Notes: generated by a model not told the origin, from the letters alone. A stretch of DNA of 64,000 bases from Methyloligella sp. GL2 (GCF_013341275.1 NZ_CP054476.1:372001-436000); one strand, 5' to 3'. Shown: positions 1 through 8,802, counted from the stretch's first letter. Numbers and translations are program-made.

Positions 1-60
1 GGTTTGGGCGGTTCGGCGAAGATCGAGACGGCGGGCCTGACAAGACCTGCCGGAGCTTAG
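1..60 (+). CDS. Possible C-terminal end of an upstream gene (partial)
   Basis: The first reading frame is open from the window edge to a TAG at 58-60, giving a 19-residue tail. The stop lies just before the Shine-Dalgarno-like AGGAG of the next gene, as in a tight operon. In related genomes hisB or another his-region gene lies upstream of this block, but this tail does not match a HisB C-terminus that I recognise, so the product is unassigned. With only 60 bases it could also be chance. Confidence 0.3.
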   Translation, partial: GLGGSAKIETAGLTRPAGA

Positions 61-74
61 GAGTTCTGAATTCC

Positions 75-599
75 GTGGCGCTTTATTCGGTGTTTGAACC
101 TGGCAACGCTCCCGAAGACGTCGTGGCGCGCGCCGAGACGCTCGCCTTCGTGAAGGAAGGCTTCTCCTGGCCGGCCTTCTTCTTCTCCTGGATCTGGCTG
201 ATCTATCACCGCATGTGGATCGAGCTGGCTTGTTTCATCGTGGTTTTCCTCGGTTTGGGCGAAATCCTGCCGGCGCTGAAGCTGAGCGAGGCGACGCAGA
301 GCGTGGTTGTGTTCGGGGCGCTGGTGTTCTTTGCGCTGGAGGCAAACGGTTTGCGCCGTAATATGCTGCTCCGCCGGGGCTATGCGGTTGCCGGCATTAC
401 TCATGGGCGCAATCGCGAGGCGGCGGAGTTCGCCTTCTTCCGCGACTGGCTGCCGGGGCATGCCCGCGTGGCGCGGCCGGCGGGCGCTGGCGGCAAGGTC
501 AGTGCGGCCAAAGCAGCTTCTGTTACGACGACGAGGCGCACGAGCGCCGCCCCTGCCCCGGAGCATAACGAAATCATCGGGTCTTTCCCGCGAGCTTAA
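75..599 (+). CDS. DUF2628 family membrane protein
   Basis: 174 residues, GTG start with AGGAG 11 bases upstream. The N-terminal half has the DUF2628 look: a YSVF strand, then [19 protein letters not shown] leading into hydrophobic segments at about residues 35-75 and 80-98. The C-terminal third (about 130-174) is Ala/Thr/Arg-rich and probably disordered. It ends 11 bases before hisH, so it is probably cotranscribed with the his genes. DUF2628 genes sit in the his cluster of many alphaproteobacteria. The family's function is unknown; a small inner-membrane protein is all that can be supported. Confidence 0.85.
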   Translation: MALYSVFEPGNAPEDVVARAETLAFVKEGFSWPAFFFSWIWLIYHRMWIELACFIVVFLGLGEILPALKLSEATQSVVVFGALVFFALEANGLRRNMLLRRGYAVAGITHGRNREAAEFAFFRDWLPGHARVARPAGAGGKVSAAKAASVTTTRRTSAAPAPEHNEIIGSFPRA

Positions 600-610
600 G
601 AGTTTCCCCC

Positions 611-1261
611 GTGCATCTCGCCATCATCGATTACGGCTCCGGCAATCTCCATTCCGCCGCCAAGGCTTTCGAGCGCGCAGCGTCGGAGAGCAGCAGCGGG
701 CACCAGATAAAAGTCACTTCCGATCCGGAGGTGGTGCTGACGGCGGAGCGCGTCGTGCTGCCCGGCGTCGGGGCGTTCGCCGATTGCCGCGCCGGACTGA
801 TGGCGGTGCCGGGCATGGCGGATGCGCTGGACGAGGCGGTGCGCCAGAAGGGCAAGCCGTTCCTTGGCATTTGCGTCGGGATGCAGCTTCTGGCCACGCG
901 CGGTCTGGAGCATGGCGAGGCGCCGGGGCTGAACTGGATTCCCGGCGAGGTGCGCGCCATCGAGCCCAGCGATCCGAGCCTCAAGATCCCGCATATGGGC
1001 TGGAACACGCTGGATCTGGTGCGCGAGCATGCGCTTCTCGACGGGATCCCGACCGGGCCGGACGGGCTGAATGCTTATTTCGTCCACTCCTATCACTTCG
1101 TGCCGGAGGACGGGCACGCGCTGGTCGCGACCACCGATTACGGCGGACCGCTGACCGCGCTGGTGGCAAAGGACAATATCGCCGGCAGCCAGTTTCACCC
1201 CGAGAAGAGCCAGACGCTCGGTCTTGCCCTGATCGCCAATTTCCTGAGGTGGCGCCCATGA
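611..1261 (+). CDS. hisH: Imidazole glycerol phosphate synthase, glutaminase subunit HisH
   Basis: 216 residues, GTG start. HisH hydrolyses glutamine and passes ammonia to HisF, which converts PRFAR to imidazole glycerol phosphate and AICAR in the cytoplasm. It is a class I glutamine amidotransferase: the nucleophile is Cys88 in [11 protein letters not shown] and the partners are His196 and Glu198 in QFHPEKS. A short Ser-rich insertion at about residues 24-31 is usual for alphaproteobacterial HisH. The stop overlaps the hisA start as ATGA (1258-1261), which implies translational coupling. The partner hisF lies 1.4 kb downstream rather than adjacent. Confidence 0.97.
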   Translation: MHLAIIDYGSGNLHSAAKAFERAASESSSGHQIKVTSDPEVVLTAERVVLPGVGAFADCRAGLMAVPGMADALDEAVRQKGKPFLGICVGMQLLATRGLEHGEAPGLNWIPGEVRAIEPSDPSLKIPHMGWNTLDLVREHALLDGIPTGPDGLNAYFVHSYHFVPEDGHALVATTDYGGPLTALVAKDNIAGSQFHPEKSQTLGLALIANFLRWRP

Positions 1262-1998
1262 TCCTGTTTCCCGCGATCGATCTGAAAGACGGGCAATGCG
1301 TGCGGCTGATCCAGGGCGAGATGGATCAGGCCACGGTGTTCAACAAGGAGCCCATCGCCCAGGCCGAGACCTTCGCCCTGCAGGGGTTCCGCTTTCTGCA
1401 TATCGTCGACCTCAACGGCGCCTTCGAGGGTAAGCCGGTGAATGGCGCGGCGGTGGACGGGATTTTGGAGGCGATCAAGATCCCGGCGCAGCTCGGCGGC
1501 GGCATCCGCGATCTCGCCACCATCGAGATGTGGCTGGAGAAGGGGATCACCCGGGTGATCTTGGGGACCGCCGCGGTGCGCGATCCGGATCTGGTGCGGG
1601 AGGCCTGCAAGCGGTTTCCGGGCAAGGTCGCGGTTGGGATCGACGCCAAGGACGGCAAGGTCGCCATCGAAGGCTGGGCCGAGGTGAGCGAGCTTTCGGC
1701 GCTCGAGCTGGCGCAGCGTTTCGAGGATGCCGGGGTCGCCGCCATCATCTACACCGATATTTCCCGCGATGGGGTGCTGAAGGGGCTCAACCTAGAGGCC
1801 TGCGCCGAGATGGCAAAAACCGTCTCGATCCCGGTCATCGCCTCGGGCGGGCTCGCCTCCATCGAGGATGTGAAGCGGCTGCTGCAGCCGGAATACGCCA
1901 TGCTCGAGGGCGCGATTGCGGGCCGGGCGCTGTATGACGGGCGGCTCGATCCGGAAGAGGCGCTGTCGCTGATCGCCGCTGCCGCGCTGCCGCGCTGA
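1258..1998 (+). CDS. hisA: ProFAR isomerase HisA
   Basis: 246 residues, a normal length. It catalyses the Amadori isomerisation of ProFAR to PRFAR, the fourth step of histidine synthesis, as a (beta/alpha)8 barrel. The catalytic aspartates are visible as Asp8 (PAIDLKDG) and Asp129 (VGIDAKDG). The two phosphate-binding glycine loops are also clear (GGGIRDL and IASGGLAS). The ATG overlaps the hisH stop by four bases. The gene ends 9 bases before the stop of the convergent yetF-like gene, so readthrough to hisF would have to cross an antisense gene. Confidence 0.98.
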   Translation: MILFPAIDLKDGQCVRLIQGEMDQATVFNKEPIAQAETFALQGFRFLHIVDLNGAFEGKPVNGAAVDGILEAIKIPAQLGGGIRDLATIEMWLEKGITRVILGTAAVRDPDLVREACKRFPGKVAVGIDAKDGKVAIEGWAEVSELSALELAQRFEDAGVAAIIYTDISRDGVLKGLNLEACAEMAKTVSIPVIASGGLASIEDVKRLLQPEYAMLEGAIAGRALYDGRLDPEEALSLIAAAALPR

Positions 1999-2007
1999 CA
2001 CCGCGCC

Positions 2008-2496
2008 TCACGCCTTCTTCGGGATCACGTTGATGGTGCCGTTGGGCGCCAGGGTGATGAGCTGAGCCTCGTTCATGCTCTGGATGCCGCAGCGATGCAG
2101 CGCCTCGGCGATGTCGTAATCCGAAACGCCGTGGCGGGTGCGCTCCTTCTCGTTCACCTGTCCGTCCTGGACCAGGACGATGGGCCGGCCTTCGAGAAGA
2201 TCGGCGGCCTGGCGGTTGCGGGAGACGATCTGGGCGAGCAGCCAGTGCAGCGCCATCAGCACGGCGACGGCGGCCATGGTGCCGAAAAGCGGCGAATTGC
2301 CGGTCAGCGCCCGGCTCAGGGCCGAGCCTGCCGTCACCGAGACGATCACATCCAGCGCCGACCAGGTGCCGAAGGTGCGCCGGCCGCTCAAGCGGATCAG
2401 CAAGAGGCCGTAGAGGAAGATGATCGCAGCGCGCGCGCATTCCTGGGCCAGCGAGACCTGACCCGTGACGCCGAAAATGGTGTTGAGCGTGTCCAT
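2008..2496 (-). CDS. YetF-like DUF421 membrane protein
   Basis: 162 residues. The DUF421 core is clear: a hydrophobic N-terminus, then [20 protein letters not shown] followed by [11 protein letters not shown], a further membrane helix, and the soluble C-terminal domain with [11 protein letters not shown] and the final strand [11 protein letters not shown]. It is shorter than Bacillus YetF (about 230 residues). Family members have two or three N-terminal helices and a cytoplasmic domain; the role is poorly known. It lies on the opposite strand between hisA and hisF, which is unusual, and is probably monocistronic. Confidence 0.88.
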   Translation of the reverse strand: MDTLNTIFGVTGQVSLAQECARAAIIFLYGLLLIRLSGRRTFGTWSALDVIVSVTAGSALSRALTGNSPLFGTMAAVAVLMALHWLLAQIVSRNRQAADLLEGRPIVLVQDGQVNEKERTRHGVSDYDIAEALHRCGIQSMNEAQLITLAPNGTINVIPKKA

Positions 2497-2591
2497 CGAT
2501 TCGCTGCCCTAAAAAGTATAGGTGCGGCGATTCGCCGAAGTCGATGGGCGACTGGATCAAATCGCCTGCGGGGTTTAGAAGGTTGGGGAAA

Positions 2592-2606
2592 ACGGGCTCT
2601 GCCCGT
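2592..2606 (+). other. Small hairpin upstream of hisF
   Basis: ACGGGC and GCCCGT form a perfect 6-bp stem with a TCT loop, 27 bases before the hisF ATG. Because yetF separates hisF from hisA, the 137-base space 2497-2633 must hold the hisF promoter or a processing site. I cannot identify a convincing -35/-10 pair there. Confidence 0.3.
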
Positions 2607-2633
2607 CCCTCGTGTCATCAAGTCTGGCGAGCC

Positions 2634-3410
2634 ATGTTAAAAGTCCGCGTCATACCCTGTCTCGATGTGAAGGACGGCCGCGTCGTCAAAGGCGTGAATT
2701 TCGTCGATTTGCGCGATGCCGGCGATCCGGTGGAGGCGGCGACCGCCTATGATGCCGCCGGGGCCGACGAGCTCTGCTTCCTCGACATCACCGCCAGCCA
2801 CGAGGATCGCGACGTGATCTTCGACGTGGTGGAGCGGACGGCGGAGCGCTGCTTCATGCCGCTGACCGTCGGCGGCGGGGTGCGCACGCTGGAGGATATC
2901 CGCAAATTGCTGGAGGCCGGGGCGGATAAGGTGTCGATCAACACGGCTGCGGTGAAGAACCGGCCCTTCGTGAAGGAAGCGGCGGAGAAGTTCGGCTCGC
3001 AATGCATCGTCGTCGCCATCGACGCCAAGCGGGTTTCGGGCGAAGACGAGCCGCCGCGCTGGGAGATCTTCACCCATGGCGGGCGCGAGCCGACCGGGAT
3101 CGATGCCATCGAATTCGCCAAGGAAGTCGTGGCGCTGGGCGCCGGCGAGATCCTGCTCACCTCCATGGACCGGGACGGCACTAAGGCCGGGTTCGACCTG
3201 GAGCTGACAAAAGCCATTGCCGATGCGGTTTCGGTGCCGGTGATCGCCTCCGGCGGCGTCGGTACGCTGGATCATCTGGTGGAAGGGGTGCGCGACGGCC
3301 ATGCCAGCGCCGTGCTGGCCGCCTCGATCTTCCATTTCGGCGAATACTCGATCGGCGATGCCAAACGCCGTATGGCCGAGGCCGGTCTTGCCATGCGTCT
3401 GGACGGCTAA
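2634..3410 (+). CDS. hisF: Imidazole glycerol phosphate synthase, cyclase subunit HisF
   Basis: 258 residues from the ATG giving [15 protein letters not shown]; the longer in-frame extension upstream is not conserved. HisF uses ammonia from HisH to cyclise PRFAR. The catalytic residues are Asp11 in [13 protein letters not shown] and the aspartate of VAIDAKRV near residue 130. Phosphate-binding glycines appear in VGGGVRTL and [11 protein letters not shown], and the C-terminus keeps the [11 protein letters not shown] loop. It is followed after 48 bases by hisE. Confidence 0.98.
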   Translation: MLKVRVIPCLDVKDGRVVKGVNFVDLRDAGDPVEAATAYDAAGADELCFLDITASHEDRDVIFDVVERTAERCFMPLTVGGGVRTLEDIRKLLEAGADKVSINTAAVKNRPFVKEAAEKFGSQCIVVAIDAKRVSGEDEPPRWEIFTHGGREPTGIDAIEFAKEVVALGAGEILLTSMDRDGTKAGFDLELTKAIADAVSVPVIASGGVGTLDHLVEGVRDGHASAVLAASIFHFGEYSIGDAKRRMAEAGLAMRLDG

Positions 3411-3458
3411 TCGGCTATCCCATTCCCCTCACACGGCTTTTCGGTGTATGAGCCCCAA

Positions 3459-3782
3459 ATGAGCACTATTCTCGAACAGCTTGCCGCGACCATCAAACAG
3501 CGGCGCGATGCCGATCCGGAGACCTCCTATACCAAGCGGCTGCTCGATGCCGGGCCGAAGAAGCCCTGCAAGAAGCTTGGCGAAGAGGCGGTCGAAGTGG
3601 TGATCGCGGCGCTTTCGGAGGACGATAAGGCGCTCACGGGCGAGGCGGCGGATCTCCTCTATCACCTGCTGGTGGTGCTGGAGTGCCGCAACATCCCGCT
3701 TTCCGACGTGCTGGCGGTGCTGGAGACCCGGGTCGGTGTCTCCGGGCTGGAGGAAAAGCGCCAGCGGAAGAGCGGGCGCTGA
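3459..3782 (+). CDS. hisE: Phosphoribosyl-ATP pyrophosphatase HisE
   Basis: 107 residues from the ATG at 3459; an in-frame GTG at 3444 would add five residues. HisE hydrolyses PR-ATP to PR-AMP, the second step of histidine synthesis. It is an all-alpha MazG-type fold: the metal-binding pattern [13 protein letters not shown] and then [15 protein letters not shown] (the Glu/Asp cluster) is intact. It is a stand-alone HisE, as in alphaproteobacteria where HisI is a separate gene. Ten bases separate its stop from the coaA start. Confidence 0.96.
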   Translation: MSTILEQLAATIKQRRDADPETSYTKRLLDAGPKKPCKKLGEEAVEVVIAALSEDDKALTGEAADLLYHLLVVLECRNIPLSDVLAVLETRVGVSGLEEKRQRKSGR

Positions 3783-3792
3783 GCCTCGGGCC

Positions 3793-4749
3793 ATGAATCC
3801 GCGTCCCAATATCGACTATTCGCCCTACTCCTTCTTCAACCGCGAAGAATGGGCGAGGCTGCGCGCCGACACGCCGATGCCGCTGAGCGATCCGGAGCTG
3901 GAAAGCCTCAGCGGTCTCACCGAGCGGGTCTCCTCGCAGGAGGTGGTCGAGGTCTATCTGCCGCTCAGCCGCCTGCTGAACCTCTATGTCGAGGGGGCGC
4001 AGTCGCTGCATCGGGCCTCGGCGGATTTCCTGCGCAAGGCCGACGAGAAGATGCCGTTCATCATCGGGCTTGCCGGCAGCGTGGCGGTGGGGAAGAGCAC
4101 CACGGCGCGCGTGCTGCAGGCGCTGCTATCGCGCTGGCCGAGCCATCCGAAGGTCGATCTGGTGCCGACGGACGGATTTCTGTTCGCCAATGCGGTGCTG
4201 GAAGACAAGGGGCTGATGGATCGGAAGGGTTTTCCGGAAAGCTACGATCTGGCCGCCCTGCTCACCTTCCTCGCCGATGTGAAATCGGGCCGCTCCCACG
4301 TCAGAGCGCCGGTCTATTCGCATCTGATCTACGACAAGATGCCGGGCCAGTTCATCGAGATCGAACGTCCCGATATCGTCATCGTCGAAGGGCTGAACGT
4401 GCTGCAGCCGGCCAAGCGCCTGCCCGCCGACGGCAAGGCGATCCCCTTCGTCTCGGATTTCTTCGATTTTTCGATCTTCATCGATGCGGAGGAATCGCTG
4501 ATCGAGCGCTGGTATATGGAGCGCTTCATGCGGCTTCGGCAGACCGCGTTCCGGGATCCCGCCTCCTATTTCCACCGCTATGCGGATATCTCCGACGAGG
4601 ATGCGCAGGATATCGGCCTCGCCATCTGGCGGAGCATCAACCTGGCGAACTTGCGGGAGAATATCCTGCCCACACGGCAGCGCGCCGATCTGATCCTGAC
4701 CAAGGCGCCGGATCACGCGGTGGAGCTGATCGCCTTGCGGAAGCTGTAG
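3793..4749 (+). CDS. coaA: Type I pantothenate kinase
   Basis: 318 residues from the ATG at 3793, matching E. coli CoaA length. It phosphorylates pantothenate, the first and regulated step of CoA synthesis. The N-terminus has the family signature [15 protein letters not shown]. The P-loop [12 protein letters not shown] is at about residues 95-106, followed by [10 protein letters not shown], then the substrate region HLIYDKMPG and [11 protein letters not shown]. It follows hisE by 10 bases, the common alphaproteobacterial order hisF-hisE-coaA, and ends in a hairpin that probably closes the operon. Confidence 0.97.
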   Translation: MNPRPNIDYSPYSFFNREEWARLRADTPMPLSDPELESLSGLTERVSSQEVVEVYLPLSRLLNLYVEGAQSLHRASADFLRKADEKMPFIIGLAGSVAVGKSTTARVLQALLSRWPSHPKVDLVPTDGFLFANAVLEDKGLMDRKGFPESYDLAALLTFLADVKSGRSHVRAPVYSHLIYDKMPGQFIEIERPDIVIVEGLNVLQPAKRLPADGKAIPFVSDFFDFSIFIDAEESLIERWYMERFMRLRQTAFRDPASYFHRYADISDEDAQDIGLAIWRSINLANLRENILPTRQRADLILTKAPDHAVELIALRKL

Positions 4750-4776
4750 CGCCAAGCGCTACAGCCGCCGTTTTCC
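4744..4776 (+). terminator. Rho-independent terminator of the his-coaA operon
   Basis: A perfect 9-bp stem (CTGTAGCGC at 4744-4752 with GCGCTACAG at 4756-4764) and a CAA loop overlap the coaA stop codon. A TTTT run follows at 4771-4774. The opposite strand has no T-run, so it acts for coaA. Confidence 0.6.
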
Positions 4777-4780
4777 TGAG

Positions 4781-5842
4781 CTACTTGTAGTAGAGCGCGT
4801 CGGGGCCGAGGCCGATATTCAGCCGCAAGGTGGTGCGGTTGGAATAGGCGTCGCCATCGCCGATCACCGTCTTGCCGCGGCCGCCGCTCGGATCGAAATA
4901 TTCCATATCCGGCACCCAGGAATAATATTCGTGGGTGGTGACCAGCGAGAGGCTGGTGCGCGGGGTGAACTCCTTGCGGGTCTCCAGCGTCAGGCCGGCG
5001 ATCACCGACGTCTCGGTGGTGGAAAGCCCCAGCTTGCTGGCGGCGGCGCCGGAAAGCCTGCCGTTATAGTCGGCATCGGCCGAGTAGACGCCGACATAGC
5101 CCTTGAACGAGGATTCGAAGCCCAGCCCGCCGGTCATGTTGCTGATGATGGGCCAGGCATAGTCGCCGCCCAAGGCCACGTAGCCACCGTAATAGGTGGT
5201 GTCCAGGCTCTCGCCGTAGCGGGCGAACTGCCCGCCGGTGCCCGGCGTGAACTTGATCGAGGTATCCTGGTTGATGGCGCGGATATCGCCGCCGAGCGCC
5301 ACATAGCTGGCGTTGAAGAAGGCGTTACCCGGCACGCCGGTGACGTAATAGCGCCCTTCGAGCTGGGTACCCCAGTGATCGACGTCGCGGGAGGCGCGCT
5401 CGGTCAGGGTGTTGCCGGTGAAGGCCGGGTTGGCCCCGCCGCCGCCGATGCGGCTGACCTGGCAGCTGCTGGCGCCGGTGGCCTGGCAGCGGGAGGTGTC
5501 GTCCTGATCGACGCCGACCCAGAATCCGCTGAAGGCGATGGCGCTGGTCTCGTTCCACGGCACCAGCACGTCGCCGATAATGGCGCCGCCGAATTCGCTG
5601 CGATAGTCGTTGCTGTTGGAGAACCGATGCACCGTGTTGCCGGCGCCGTTCACCTTGGTGCCGTATTTGACATCGGGCAGGTTCAGACGGCCAACGCCGC
5701 CGCCGATGGAGATTTCGGCCTGGCCGATCTCCGCGGTGGCGACGCCGGGCATAGAAATATCCTGGGCTACGGCGCTATGCGCCAGCAAAACCCCCGCCAA
5801 TCCGGTGAAGACACCGGCCATTGGCCTCAACAATTCCCGCAT
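4781..5842 (-). CDS. Putative outer-membrane beta-barrel protein
   Basis: 353 residues from the ATG at 5842, which has AGGGGA seven bases upstream; a TTG five codons earlier is less likely. Residues 1-27 form a signal peptide (hydrophobic GVFTGLAGVLLAHSAVAQ, cleavage near AVA-QD). The mature part is Gly/Thr/Tyr-rich with alternating patterns such as RYYVTGV, YYGGYVALGGDYAW and TSLSLVTTHEYYSW, typical of barrel strands. A pair of cysteines at about residues 131 and 139 may form a loop disulfide. I do not recognise a named family. The C-terminal residue is Lys, not the usual aromatic. It is monocistronic. Confidence 0.7.
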   Translation of the reverse strand: MRELLRPMAGVFTGLAGVLLAHSAVAQDISMPGVATAEIGQAEISIGGGVGRLNLPDVKYGTKVNGAGNTVHRFSNSNDYRSEFGGAIIGDVLVPWNETSAIAFSGFWVGVDQDDTSRCQATGASSCQVSRIGGGGANPAFTGNTLTERASRDVDHWGTQLEGRYYVTGVPGNAFFNASYVALGGDIRAINQDTSIKFTPGTGGQFARYGESLDTTYYGGYVALGGDYAWPIISNMTGGLGFESSFKGYVGVYSADADYNGRLSGAAASKLGLSTTETSVIAGLTLETRKEFTPRTSLSLVTTHEYYSWVPDMEYFDPSGGRGKTVIGDGDAYSNRTTLRLNIGLGPDALYYK

Positions 5843-5958
5843 GAATTGTCCCCTCAAACCGTCGCTCTTGCGAGCATAGCCCCTACGCGTTGATTAATCG
5901 TAACGATTAACCATGCGTGACAAGAGCGTCACCGATTTTTGGGTCCTTTGTCAATTGG

Positions 5959-6951
5959 TTAGCTGAGGACTCCGGGCAACAGTGTCTTCAATTCGATCTC
6001 CGGCCGGGCGCCGATATGGGAGATGATTTCGGCCGCCGCCAGGCTGCCGAGCTTGCCGCAGGTCTCCAGCGGTTCGCCAGTCGAGAGCCCGTAGAGAAAG
6101 CCCGCCGCATAGAGATCGCCGGCGCCGGTGACGTCGACCACCTCCTCGACCCAGGCGGCGGGAACGTCGACCCGGTAGCCGGAGGCGAGGATCATCGAGC
6201 CCTCTTCGGAGCGGGTCAGGATGGCGAGCTCGCAATCGGCGGCGAGATTTTGGGCCGCTTCGTCGACGCTGTTCACCTCGTAGAGCGCGGTCGCCTCCTT
6301 CTCGTTGGCGAAGACGATATCGGCGCCCTGCTTCACCAGCTTGAGGAAATCCTCGCGGTGGCGGTCGACGCAGAACGCATCCGACAAGGTCAGCGCCACT
6401 TTGGTACCAGCGGCCTGAGCGATCTCCGCCGCCTCGTGGAAGGCCTTCTTCGCCTCGGGCTGATCGTAGAGATAGCCTTCCAGGAAGATGATCTTGGCGG
6501 CCTCGATCATTTCCTTGTCGAGGTCGGAGGACTGGAAGCCGGTGCCGGCGCCGAGAAAGGTGCTCATGGTGCGCTCGCCATCGGGGGTGACCAGCACCAG
6601 GCAGCGGCCGGTGCCCATATCGCCGGGGAGCGGCGCGGTATCGAAGGCGACGCCGAGGGAGCGGACGTCGTGGCGGAAGATGTCGCCGAACTCGTCGCCG
6701 CCGACCTTGCCGATGAAGCCGGTCTTGGCCCCGAAGGAGGCGATGCCGGCGATGGTGTTGGCGGCGGAGCCTCCGGAGCGCTCGATGGCCGGGCCCATAT
6801 CGTCATAGAGCTTGGCGATGGCGCCTTCCTCGATCAGCTGCATGAAGCCCTTTTGCAGGTCGTGCTTGGTGAGGAAGCTATCCTCGACGCGGGAAATGAT
6901 ATCGACCACGGCATTGCCAATGCCCACCACGTCATAGGTTCGATCGCCCAT
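5959..6951 (-). CDS. PfkB-family carbohydrate kinase, adenosine kinase type
   Basis: 330 residues. It is a ribokinase-fold enzyme: the N-terminal signature GGSAANTIAGIASFGAK, and the C-terminal anion-hole/catalytic motif DVTGAGDLYAAGFLYGL with the catalytic Asp at about 279. Close homologues in Hyphomicrobiales are annotated as adenosine kinases (adenosine + ATP to AMP + ADP). The substrate cannot be proven from sequence; ribose- or inosine-type kinases are alternatives. It stands alone, divergent from the EI24-like gene 107 bases away. Confidence 0.88.
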   Translation of the reverse strand: MGDRTYDVVGIGNAVVDIISRVEDSFLTKHDLQKGFMQLIEEGAIAKLYDDMGPAIERSGGSAANTIAGIASFGAKTGFIGKVGGDEFGDIFRHDVRSLGVAFDTAPLPGDMGTGRCLVLVTPDGERTMSTFLGAGTGFQSSDLDKEMIEAAKIIFLEGYLYDQPEAKKAFHEAAEIAQAAGTKVALTLSDAFCVDRHREDFLKLVKQGADIVFANEKEATALYEVNSVDEAAQNLAADCELAILTRSEEGSMILASGYRVDVPAAWVEEVVDVTGAGDLYAAGFLYGLSTGEPLETCGKLGSLAAAEIISHIGARPEIELKTLLPGVLS

Positions 6952-7058
6952 ATTCGTCCTCTCAAACTTTTCTTGTTGATCGCTTATCTGTCTGTTCTGT
7001 CTGACGCCACGACCGACGCAACACTATAGTCGCGCTGCCTATAATTACGGAATTGCTC

Positions 7059-7736
7059 ATGATCAACGCCGCCATTCAAGCCTTTCACGACCTGTTCACC
7101 CCGCCTTTCCGCTCGGTGGCGTTGCGGACCCTGTTCTTCACCATCGCGCTTTTGGCGTTGCTGATCGCCGGTCTGGAATGGAGCTTCGGCCATTTCGTCG
7201 CGCTGCCCGATTGGATCGAGAGCACCATCCAGTGGCTCGGCGGTCTGGTGCTGGTGGTGGCCTCGATGTTCCTGATCCCGGCGGTGTCGTCGCTGATCGC
7301 AGGGCTCTATCTCGACGATATCGCGCTCACCGTGGAGGAGACCCACTACCCGCAAGATGCGCCTGGGCACGAGATGCCGGTCGCCGAGTCGGTGTGGCTG
7401 GCGGTGCGGTTCTTCTTCGTGGTGATCGGGGTGAATATCCTAATCCTGTTTCTGCTGCTGGTGCCGGGGATCAACCTGATCGCCTTCTATCTCGGCAACG
7501 GCTATCTGCTGGGACGGGAATTCTTCGAGATGGTGGCGATGCGCTACATGCCGGCGAAGGACGCGAAGGCGCTGCGCCAGCAGAACGGGGTCTATGTGGT
7601 CCTGTGCGGGATGATCATCGCCGCTTTCGCCTCGGTGCCGATCCTGAATTTGGCGACGCCGCTGTTTGCCACCGCCTTCATGGTGCATGCCTATAAGCGG
7701 CTGGAACGCAAGAGGCTGGCAGCGGCGCCGGCCTGA
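7059..7736 (+). CDS. EI24/CysZ-like multi-pass membrane protein
   Basis: 225 residues from the ATG at 7059; a TTG two codons earlier is a weaker choice. It opens with AAIQAFHDLFTPPFRSVALRTLFFTIALL, the usual start of EI24-domain proteins. It continues with about four membrane segments (near residues 22-42, 60-85, 112-145 and 175-205) and the conserved stretch NLIAFYLGNGYLLGREFFEMVAMRYM. E. coli CysZ is a sulfate transporter of this family. In alphaproteobacteria the substrate is unknown and no sulfate-assimilation genes are nearby, so the specific role is open. Confidence 0.85.
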   Translation: MINAAIQAFHDLFTPPFRSVALRTLFFTIALLALLIAGLEWSFGHFVALPDWIESTIQWLGGLVLVVASMFLIPAVSSLIAGLYLDDIALTVEETHYPQDAPGHEMPVAESVWLAVRFFFVVIGVNILILFLLLVPGINLIAFYLGNGYLLGREFFEMVAMRYMPAKDAKALRQQNGVYVVLCGMIIAAFASVPILNLATPLFATAFMVHAYKRLERKRLAAAPA

Positions 7737-7836
7737 CTTAGCCGCCACCCCAAAGAGGGCGGAGTGCGGCTACAACCTTTCAAGAATCAGCGCAAGATCG
7801 GGAGCTGCAACAATCTTGCTCCCGAGTCAAGAGCGC

Positions 7837-7866
7837 GATAATGTGATTCTCTGGAGAGAATCACAT
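7837..7866 (+). promoter_or_regulatory. Candidate operator/translational hairpin of the toxin-antitoxin operon
   Basis: A perfect inverted repeat with 11-bp arms (ATGTGATTCTC at 7841-7851 and its complement at 7856-7866) and a TGGA loop ends inside the ATG of the antitoxin gene (7865-7867). GATAAT at 7837-7842 is a plausible -10 box partly inside it. The only purine-rich ribosome site, GGAGAG at 7853-7858, lies in the loop and 3' arm. The element could be a DNA operator for autoregulation or an RNA hairpin masking the start; the sequence does not decide which. Confidence 0.6.
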
Positions 7867-8449
7867 GACAGTTTTCGAGAAGTACGATCAGCAAGCTTTG
7901 TATAAAGTCGATCTACCTGAAGGCCAGAGGAGGCTTAAGGAGGCAATACTCTATGTCTCGGAGCGTTGCGCCGAGTTCCGTTATTTCGGACTGATCAAAC
8001 TCAATAAGACACTGTGGCGTGCTGATTTTCGCTCTTTCTATGAGCGTGGACAGCCCGTCACTGGTCGGCAGTATCAACGATTAGAAAATGGCCCTGCGCC
8101 TGTAGAAATGCCACCGTTGCTTCGGGAGTTAGCTTCGGAAGGCAATCTGATATTTATTGTGAATAAGATGGGTAGGTTTTCGGAAAAGCGTCCTGTAGCA
8201 AAGGGCCGACCAGTCTTAAACTTCTTTAGTCGGGAAGATCTCGATTATTTGGATGAATCAATCTCTCATTATCGAGATATGACAGGAACTGAGAGCAGCG
8301 ACCAGTCGCACGGCATTGCTTGGAAGACTCGGAAAGATGGTGAGCCAATCCCTTACCAAGCCGCCTATTTCTCTGACGAACCATTATCGGAGAAGAAGCT
8401 TTCGAAGCTCTCCGAGATAGGCAGAACGTCAGAATGGTACTCTGAGTAG
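7865..8449 (+). CDS. Panacea (SocA/DUF4065-type) domain antitoxin
   Basis: 194 residues. The region of about residues 18-85 matches the Panacea/SocA antitoxin pattern: LKEAILYVSER, a helix with FGLIKLNKTLWRADF, then GQPVTGRQYQRLENGPAPVEM. Panacea domains neutralise many unrelated toxins and are usually fused to or followed by toxin-specific parts; here the C-terminal third (about 130-194) is charged and probably contacts the toxin. It is the first gene of a two-gene operon, three bases ahead of a small toxin-like gene. The pair looks clearly less GC-rich than the surroundings (codons such as TTA, ATA, AAT), a sign of recent transfer. Confidence 0.8.
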   Translation: MTVFEKYDQQALYKVDLPEGQRRLKEAILYVSERCAEFRYFGLIKLNKTLWRADFRSFYERGQPVTGRQYQRLENGPAPVEMPPLLRELASEGNLIFIVNKMGRFSEKRPVAKGRPVLNFFSREDLDYLDESISHYRDMTGTESSDQSHGIAWKTRKDGEPIPYQAAYFSDEPLSEKKLSKLSEIGRTSEWYSE

Positions 8450-8452
8450 ATA

Positions 8453-8725
8453 GTGCGTGAAATTAAAGAAGCAGATAGCTTTGAAGACGCTGTTTTAGCC
8501 CTTGGAGGCTATCGTGCTATCGACAAGGCGATGGAGCCAATAATAGAAGCGTTATATCGGAATCCATATGGATTTGAATACCATGAAAATGATTGGTGCA
8601 GCTTTCGGTATGCTCGGACGAGACGGATAGAGGGAGTTCCTCCGTTAATCGTGATCTTCACGATTCAAGAAAATGGTGATGTTCTTCTCCAGCATGTGGA
8701 AGAAGACGACAACCCCTATCTCTAG
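8453..8725 (+). CDS. Small RelE/ParE-like toxin candidate
   Basis: 90 residues, GTG start three bases after the antitoxin stop, so translation is probably coupled. The pattern resembles ParE/RelE-fold toxins: N-terminal helices, then LYRNPYGFEYHEN, an Arg-rich strand FRYARTRRIEGVPPLIVIFTIQE and the final strand VLLQHVEED. Catalytic residues of RelE cannot be assigned with confidence. Function as toxin is inferred from size, fold-like pattern and the Panacea neighbour. Base composition matches the antitoxin, so both moved together. Confidence 0.65.
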   Translation: MREIKEADSFEDAVLALGGYRAIDKAMEPIIEALYRNPYGFEYHENDWCSFRYARTRRIEGVPPLIVIFTIQENGDVLLQHVEEDDNPYL

Positions 8726-8745
8726 ATTACCGGTTGCCACAAAAG

Positions 8746-8774
8746 AAGGGCCGCGCCTTGCCGGCACGGCCCTT
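8746..8774. terminator. Bidirectional terminator
   Basis: The 12-base arms AAGGGCCGCGCC and GGCACGGCCCTT pair with one mismatch around a TTGCC loop. T-rich sequence follows on both strands (ATTTTCT on plus, CTTTTGT on minus). It lies between the convergent toxin gene (ends 8725) and amidase gene (ends 8803) and probably serves both. Confidence 0.75.
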
Positions 8775-8802
8775 CGGATTTTCTATCCTGGTCAGGCGAC
8801 GC

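Noticed and set aside
307-1998. A 563-codon open frame that joins the end of an unrelated reading to hisA.
   Set aside because: Only the last 246 codons are HisA. The first part is Arg-rich out-of-frame reading through DUF2628 and hisH.
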